Shown here: positions 43,257-47,606 of the stretch, piece by piece
Position numbering within the stretch: the stretch's first letter is position 1
Layout: each line of letters opens with the position of its first letter
Origin: Rhodoferax sp.
GTDB lineage: Bacteria > Pseudomonadota > Gammaproteobacteria > Burkholderiales > Burkholderiaceae_C
Assembly: GCF_028689305.1 (NCBI RefSeq)
Contig: NZ_JAQTWM010000015.1
Coordinates: 1 to 47,606 of the forward strand
Reading direction: 5' to 3'
Length of the DNA stretch: 47,606 bases
Position numbers and translations under genes: made by a program
The notes under the pieces: generated by a model
The model's input: only the letters and a program-made list of their open reading frames with translations
What the model was told of the DNA's origin: nothing
Database searches by the model: none

Positions 43257-45428
43257 ATGTTGAATGATCCGTCTTTGGCCGACTTGTCGCTGGCAGCGTT
43301 TGACCAGATGGTCGCTGCCACGCCGGGTTTTCGTTCCCGGCCCGGCCAGCGTGACATGGCGGAGCGCATTGCCCAGGCCTTGCACGGCATCAGCCTGGGT
43401 GATCAGCCCCATCCCGACAAAGCCATTGCGGTGATCCAGGCCGGTACTGGCGTGGGCAAGTCCGCCGCCTACCTGGCCACCACCGTCGCCATGGCGTTGG
43501 CGCGCAAGACCCGGGTGGTGGTGTCCACCGCCACGGTGGCACTGCAAGAGCAATTGATGACCAAGGACCTGCCGGCCCTGGCAGCCGTGCTGGACACCCC
43601 GTTTGTCTACGCCCTGGCCAAGGGCCGCGGCCGTTATGTGTGCAAACTCAAGCTGGAGCGTTTGGCCGGTGCCGGCGGTGACGAAGGCAGCGAGCTGTTT
43701 GGTGTGGATGAAGATGCGCCACCCTCGCCAACTACCTATGGCAAACAGCTCAAAGGCCAGGACTGGCAAGACCCCGAAGAACGCCGCATGCAGCTCTATG
43801 ACACGCTGGCTTCGGCGCTGGCGGCGGGCCGCTGGGACGGTGACCGCGACAGCCTGGCCGAGCAGCCTGATCCGCGTGACTGGGCCACCGTCGCGGCCGA
43901 ACGCCACACCTGCACTGCCCGACATTGCCCGCGGTTTCGGGACTGCAGCTATTACAACGCCCGCACCCAACTGGCGCAGGCCCAGGTGATTGTGGCCAAC
44001 CACGACCTGGTGCTGGCCTCATTGGGCATGAAAGCGCTGCCCGATCTGGACAACTGCCTGCTGGTGTTTGACGAAGGCCACCACCTACCGGCCGTGGCGC
44101 TGGACCAGTTTTCCGGGGCCATGGACCTCAGCGGCCTGCGCTGGCTCGACAAGCTGCCGCGCATTCTGCTGGATGTGGCCGAAAAACTGGGTTATGCCGT
44201 GGCCCAGGACGTGACCACGCTGGCCCAGCAACTCAAAACCGCCATGCTGGATGCCGGTCGTATCGCCATGGACCTGCTGCGCGTGGTGGCCACCAGTTAT
44301 GACGTGGTGCACCGGTTCAAGGACGGCCAGCTGCCCGAGGCTCTGGTGGAGCCCATGACCCTGATCCAGGGCCATGCCCGCGGCCTGTCTGACGTGTTGG
44401 AAGCCCTGGGTGCTGAACTCAAGCTGCGCGCCAAGGAAGACCCGTCCCAAGCCGCGCAATGTTCGGTCCAATACGCCAAGCTGGGCCAGATGGCACCCAA
44501 GCTCAACAGCGTGCTGGGGACCAGTACCATGCTGCTGGCGCACGAGGCCCAGCCGATGGCCAAATGGCTCAAGTCCGACACCAGCAGTGGCCTGGTGAGT
44601 TTGAGCGCCCATGCCTGCCCGATCGTTCCGGGTGACTTGCTGCGTCGCCAGTTGTGGAGCCAGGTGCGCGGCGCGGTGGTGACCTCGGCCTCGCTGACCA
44701 GCTGTGGCAGCTTTGACTACTTTCTGGGTGAATCCGGGCTCGACGGTTTGCCGCAGGTGTCCACGCTGGCCGTGGCCAGCCCGTTTGATTACCGCACCCA
44801 AGGCCAGCTGGTGGTGGTGGAAACGGCTGCCGACCCGCGCCACGTCGAGAGTTACACCCGCGAAATGGTGGCGGCCCTGTTGACCGACCTGCGCCAGGTG
44901 CCACACGGCGCCCTGGTGCTGTTCACCTCGCGGGTGCAGATGAAAGCGGCGGTGGACGCGCTGGATGCGGCGCTGCTGGACCTGGTCCTGGTGCAGGGCC
45001 AGATGGCGCGCACGCGCTTGCTGGGTATCCATCAGGCCCGTGTCGAGGCGGGCCTGCCGTCGGTGATTTTTGGCCTGCAGTCGTTTGGCGAGGGGCTGGA
45101 CCTGCCCGGTCTGTTGTGCGAGACCGTGTTCATTGCCAAGCTGCCGTTCAGTCCGCCGTCTGACCCGGTGGAAGAGGCACGCGCCGAATGGCTCAAACGC
45201 GAGGGCCGCGACCCGTTTGCCGAGCTGGTGGTGCCCGCCACCGGCATCAAACTGCTGCAATGGACCGGCCGCGCCATCCGTACCGAGGACGACCAGGCGC
45301 GGGTGATCTGTTATGACAAACGTCTGTTGTCCATGGCCTTTGGCCGGCGCATGCTGCAGGGCCTGCCGCCCTACGCGGTGTCACGTCGGCTGCACGGTCA
45401 GCCGCAGGCAGTGCCGGCGCAGCCCTGA
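43257..45428 (+). CDS. dinG: ATP-dependent helicase DinG
   Basis: 723 residues from the ATG at 43257; a longer frame begins inside the tRNA terminator and is rejected. Walker A GTGVGKS 63-69, DEGH box 272-275 and helicase motif VI in WTGRAIRTEDDQ. Four Cys for the iron-sulfur cluster are visible: Cys129 (GRYVCK), Cys219, Cys224 and Cys230 (TCTARHCPRFRDC). DinG unwinds R-loops, D-loops and forked DNA 5' to 3'. No ribosome binding site is obvious before the ATG. Confidence 0.94.
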   Translation: MLNDPSLADLSLAAFDQMVAATPGFRSRPGQRDMAERIAQALHGISLGDQPHPDKAIAVIQAGTGVGKSAAYLATTVAMALARKTRVVVSTATVALQEQLMTKDLPALAAVLDTPFVYALAKGRGRYVCKLKLERLAGAGGDEGSELFGVDEDAPPSPTTYGKQLKGQDWQDPEERRMQLYDTLASALAAGRWDGDRDSLAEQPDPRDWATVAAERHTCTARHCPRFRDCSYYNARTQLAQAQVIVANHDLVLASLGMKALPDLDNCLLVFDEGHHLPAVALDQFSGAMDLSGLRWLDKLPRILLDVAEKLGYAVAQDVTTLAQQLKTAMLDAGRIAMDLLRVVATSYDVVHRFKDGQLPEALVEPMTLIQGHARGLSDVLEALGAELKLRAKEDPSQAAQCSVQYAKLGQMAPKLNSVLGTSTMLLAHEAQPMAKWLKSDTSSGLVSLSAHACPIVPGDLLRRQLWSQVRGAVVTSASLTSCGSFDYFLGESGLDGLPQVSTLAVASPFDYRTQGQLVVVETAADPRHVESYTREMVAALLTDLRQVPHGALVLFTSRVQMKAAVDALDAALLDLVLVQGQMARTRLLGIHQARVEAGLPSVIFGLQSFGEGLDLPGLLCETVFIAKLPFSPPSDPVEEARAEWLKREGRDPFAELVVPATGIKLLQWTGRAIRTEDDQARVICYDKRLLSMAFGRRMLQGLPPYAVSRRLHGQPQAVPAQP

Positions 45429-45485
45429 GCGGCCTTGTCATGGGCGGCAATGCCCCAACCTACCCCATTCACAAGGAGTGCTGAG

Positions 45486-45806
45486 TTGACGAATGTTTTG
45501 TTGAAACTATTGGGCTGGGTCGTGCGGCTGGGCTTGTTGCTGGCCGGCGCGGTGTTTTTTGTCAGCCTGCTGGCCGCCGGCTTGTTGGTGCTGGCAGTCT
45601 GGCTGCTGCGGGCGTTGTGGGCCAAATTGACTGGCCAGCCGGTCAGCCCCTGGACGTTTCAGATGAAGCGGCAAGCCGCCTGGCAACGGTTTTACCCGCA
45701 TGGCCCCGCCCAGCCTGGTAATGCAACGCCGGGTAAAGTGGTGGATGCCGAAGTGACGGACATCACCGACGTGGAACCCAAGCGCATCGAGCGTTTTGAC
45801 CGATGA
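45486..45806 (+). CDS. Small inner-membrane protein of unknown function, TTG start
   Basis: 106 residues starting at TTG 45486, with AAGGAG seven bases upstream. Two hydrophobic segments (about 12-30 and 33-51) separated by a few residues, then a soluble, charged tail that includes WTFQMKRQAAWQRFYPHG and an acidic EVTDITDVEPK. No family is recognised. It lies 57 bases after dinG and may share its transcript; repeat copy G starts two bases after the stop. Confidence 0.75.
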   Translation: MTNVLLKLLGWVVRLGLLLAGAVFFVSLLAAGLLVLAVWLLRALWAKLTGQPVSPWTFQMKRQAAWQRFYPHGPAQPGNATPGKVVDAEVTDITDVEPKRIERFDR

Positions 45807-45808
45807 AT

Positions 45809-45863
45809 GCTATATAAATCATAGCTAATAAGGCATATTCCAACCGGGCTAAGGCCCGTTTTT
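45809..45863 (+). repeat. Dispersed 17+20+11 element, copy G
   Basis: GCTATATAAATCATAGC (45809-45825), a 20-base spacer, GGGCTAAGGCC (45846-45856), then CGTTTTT. CGGGC / GCCCG with a TAAG loop plus five T forms a short terminator-like hairpin. It follows the small membrane-protein gene in gene orientation and faces the convergent lysE-type gene. Confidence 0.87.
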
Positions 45864-45892
45864 GCTTAAAAAATAGTCGGTTTCCAGGGGTG

Positions 45893-46522
45893 TCACTGCC
45901 CCCCAAAAACGCTGACCCATTGCCACAGGGCAAAGCCCGCCAGCAGGGTGCCTGACACCTGGTTGATCCGCCGACGCCAAACGGTGCTGAAGTGATGGCG
46001 CCAATGGCTCACGATGCTCGACAACACCAGCCACCACAAGGCTGAGCCCACCAGCACGCCAGACACCATGGGCAATGGTGTCACCACCTGCTGGGCACCT
46101 GCGGCCATGGCGGCGAACACGGCGATGAACGACAAAATGGTGGCCGGGTTGGACAGCGTCAGCACAAACGTGCCAGCCAGACAACGCAACAAATCGGCGC
46201 GGCTTGGCAACGGTGCGGCTTGTTCGGCCAGCGGTTGCGTCACGATGCGCCAGGCCATCCACAACAGCATGGCGCCGCCACCCAACGCCAGCCACACGCG
46301 GGCGCTGACCAGCCAGTGAATCACCTGCGTGACACCGAAGGCCCCCACCGCACCGTACACCGCGTCAGCCAGGGCCGCGCCCAGGCCGGTGGCCAGCCCG
46401 GCACGGCGGCCCAGGTCCAGCGTGCGTTGGATGGTCAGCAGCCCAATCGGGCCGACCGGCGCGGCGATCAGCACCCCCAGCGCCAGCGCTTTGAGAAAAA
46501 GAAAAAGTGTATCGGTTGTCAT
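45893..46522 (-). CDS. LysE-family amino acid exporter
   Basis: 209 residues from the ATG at 46522; an ATG two codons earlier (46528) is equally possible. Six membrane segments and the family start FLFLKALALGVLIAAPVGPI. Relatives export lysine, arginine, threonine or homoserine; the substrate cannot be told. Divergent from an Lrp-family gene with 107 bases between starts, an arrangement typical of regulator-exporter pairs. Confidence 0.88.
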   Translation of the reverse strand: MTTDTLFLFLKALALGVLIAAPVGPIGLLTIQRTLDLGRRAGLATGLGAALADAVYGAVGAFGVTQVIHWLVSARVWLALGGGAMLLWMAWRIVTQPLAEQAAPLPSRADLLRCLAGTFVLTLSNPATILSFIAVFAAMAAGAQQVVTPLPMVSGVLVGSALWWLVLSSIVSHWRHHFSTVWRRRINQVSGTLLAGFALWQWVSVFGGQ

Positions 46523-46629
46523 GCCCATGATGCTAAACAGGCCTCTTGGCACGCTGAATATCAAAATTCAGGAAAAAAGACCATTTGGCAAGAATAATTC
46601 AGGTAAATTGCCAGTTTTTGACATTTTTC

Positions 46630-47079
46630 ATGATGCAGATCGACGAGAAGTCCTGGCGCCTGCTCCAAGCCGTGCAAGCCGATGGCCGCCAGCCGCTCAA
46701 GGCGCTGGCACAGGCGGCCAATCTGTCACTGCCCGCCACGGCCGAGCGGCTCAAGCGCCTGGAAGAGGCTGGGGTCATCAGCGGCTACCACGCCGAGGTG
46801 TCACCCAACGCTGTCGGGTATGGCGTGCGCGCCATTGTGGGCATCCAGGTGCCGCAGCCCGGCAAGCGCCAGCTGATCGACAAACTGTTGCAAATGCCCG
46901 ATGTGCTGGAGTGCCATCACGTGAGTGGCGCCGACTCCTACCTGATGACGCTGGTGGCCACCGACCTGCCACATCTTGAAGCGCTGATTGCCCAGATCAA
47001 CATCTATGGCGAAACCAGGACCTCCATCGTTTTTTCCACCCCGGTGCCACGCCGTGGTCTGTCGCCGCCCACGGCCTGA
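46630..47079 (+). CDS. Lrp/AsnC-family transcriptional regulator
   Basis: 149 residues from the ATG at 46630 (a second ATG follows directly). Helix-turn-helix at about 20-50 (LKALAQAANLSLPATAERLKRLEE), followed by the RAM/AsnC effector domain containing SGADSYLMTLVA. It probably controls the divergent lysE-type exporter in response to an amino acid. The intergenic region holds CTGAAT / ATTCAG (46554-46571) as a possible half of its operator. Confidence 0.9.
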   Translation: MMQIDEKSWRLLQAVQADGRQPLKALAQAANLSLPATAERLKRLEEAGVISGYHAEVSPNAVGYGVRAIVGIQVPQPGKRQLIDKLLQMPDVLECHHVSGADSYLMTLVATDLPHLEALIAQINIYGETRTSIVFSTPVPRRGLSPPTA

Positions 47080-47110
47080 GGTGTGAAGTGAAGGCGCCTG
47101 GGCGGGGGAG

Positions 47111-47434
47111 TCAGGCAGCAATCTCGGTGCCCCAGAGAATGAGCACGACTGTGAGATTGACAAATGCATGAGGCAGAGCGGCTGCGAAGTACGCGCGAGG
47201 GAATGAAACCTTCCTCCAGGTCAAGTAGGCACATGAGAACACGAAGAAGCTCCATACGGTGCCGAAGAACCAGAGCGCGCCGAAAGTGGCATGAAAGCCA
47301 GCCCAGATGACGGCACTTGCTGCTGCGACCAGAAGCAGATTCTGGGAGAGCAAAGACAGAACCCAAAGAATGGCCGCCAGAAGCAATGTCTCAATGACTG
47401 GAGCGACCACAACCAGTCCTAGCACTTCACCCAT
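47111..47434 (-). CDS. Miniature CPBP-like intramembrane protein
   Basis: 107 residues from the ATG at 47434, with GGGGAG upstream. Three or four hydrophobic segments carry fragments of the CPBP/Abi protease motifs: Glu in APVIETLLL, His in WAGFHATFG and His/Asn in LPHAFVN. The second Glu and the Arg of motif 1 (EExxxR) are missing, so protease activity is doubtful. CPBP proteins are usually longer; this is close to the isolated Abi domain. It follows the TspO gene on the same strand. Confidence 0.6.
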   Translation of the reverse strand: MGEVLGLVVVAPVIETLLLAAILWVLSLLSQNLLLVAAASAVIWAGFHATFGALWFFGTVWSFFVFSCAYLTWRKVSFPRAYFAAALPHAFVNLTVVLILWGTEIAA

Positions 47435-47487
47435 GTTGACTTGTCTCCCCGGGGCGGTGATGCCTTCGGTGTTTACTCCGAGCGCAC

Positions 47488-47604
47488 CTATCCAAGCATT
47501 GTTGGGTTGGCGCGCCAAGTTGCCCAAGTCAGTGCGGCAGCGAAACTGACCCAAGCGAAGTACGGAGCCAGGATGATTGCCGCGAAACGGTTGAGCCGCC
47601 AGAA
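47488..47604 (-). CDS. TspO/MBR-family protein, C-terminal part (truncated by the window)
   Basis: The last 38 codons of a minus-strand gene that enters from the right edge and stops at 47488. The segment LAPYFAWVSFAAALTWATW with the following N is the fifth membrane helix and end of TspO proteins, which bind porphyrins and other tetrapyrroles or carotenoid-related ligands. The CPBP-like gene starts about 54 bases downstream on the same strand. Confidence 0.8.
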   Translation of the reverse strand, partial: FWRLNRFAAIILAPYFAWVSFAAALTWATWRANPTMLG

Positions 47605-47606
47605 GC

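Noticed and set aside
44085-45260. 391-codon open frame on the minus strand opposite dinG
   Set aside because: Antisense to dinG, which has all its helicase and iron-sulfur motifs; no initiation signal.

Overview
The window reads as a chromosomal segment of a Betaproteobacterium of the order Burkholderiales, most likely Comamonadaceae (Rhodoferax/Polaromonas-like). The grounds are moderately high GC, the protein sequences, the order thrS-infC-rpmI-rplT-pheS-pheT-ihfA-merR-tRNA-Pro, and copies of a short dispersed element ending in GGGCTAGAGCC. No phage, insertion sequence, CRISPR array or rRNA was seen. The genus is an inference.

Layout. 1-4.1 kb: end of an unknown gene, a cysteine hydrolase, a PhoP/PhoQ-like two-component pair with a PepSY protein, and a glycine-zipper envelope protein. 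4.1-8.1 kb: AraC-type regulator divergent from an MFS exporter and a thiamine-diphosphate enzyme of the acetolactate synthase superfamily. 8.1-13.8 kb: a dipeptide ABC transporter operon (dppB-C-D-F-A, minus strand). 13.8-21.3 kb: a SWIB protein with a histone-H1-like tail, rraA, a DMT permease, agmatinase plus a PuuB-like oxidase, a class A penicillin-binding protein and a Nudix hydrolase. 21.5-33.2 kb: a putrescine uptake and catabolism locus: MocR regulator divergent from a glutamine-synthetase-like ligase, a transaminase, potFGHI, an aldehyde dehydrogenase and a second glutamine-synthetase-like ligase. 33.2-34.8 kb: aceA with a palindromic operator pair. 34.8-43.2 kb: the translation locus. 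43.2-47.6 kb: dinG, a small membrane protein, a LysE exporter divergent from an Lrp regulator, a miniature CPBP-like membrane protein and the C-terminal end of a TspO protein.

How the genes work together. Agmatinase (16.2 kb) makes putrescine from agmatine. PotFGHI (26-30 kb) imports it. The ligase/PuuB/aldehyde dehydrogenase set and the transaminase/aldehyde dehydrogenase set give two routes towards GABA. Aldehyde dehydrogenase output and acetyl units feed central metabolism, where the neighbouring isocitrate lyase opens the glyoxylate shunt.

Two non-coding systems stand out. (1) A fixed-length element, a 17-nt hairpin GCTA-N9-TAGC, then exactly 20 nt of variable sequence, then GGGCTAGAGCC and usually a T-run, is present seven times. 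In all seven cases it is oriented with the gene it follows or overlaps. In two genes it supplies the stop codon, and in one it has become part of the coding sequence. (2) thrS is preceded by what looks like a classical leader-peptide attenuator: a 13-codon ORF with four Thr codons, competing stems and an intrinsic terminator just before thrS. Supporting observations are an ATC start codon for infC, paired palindromes in the aceA promoter and a tandem repeat between mocR and the ligase gene.
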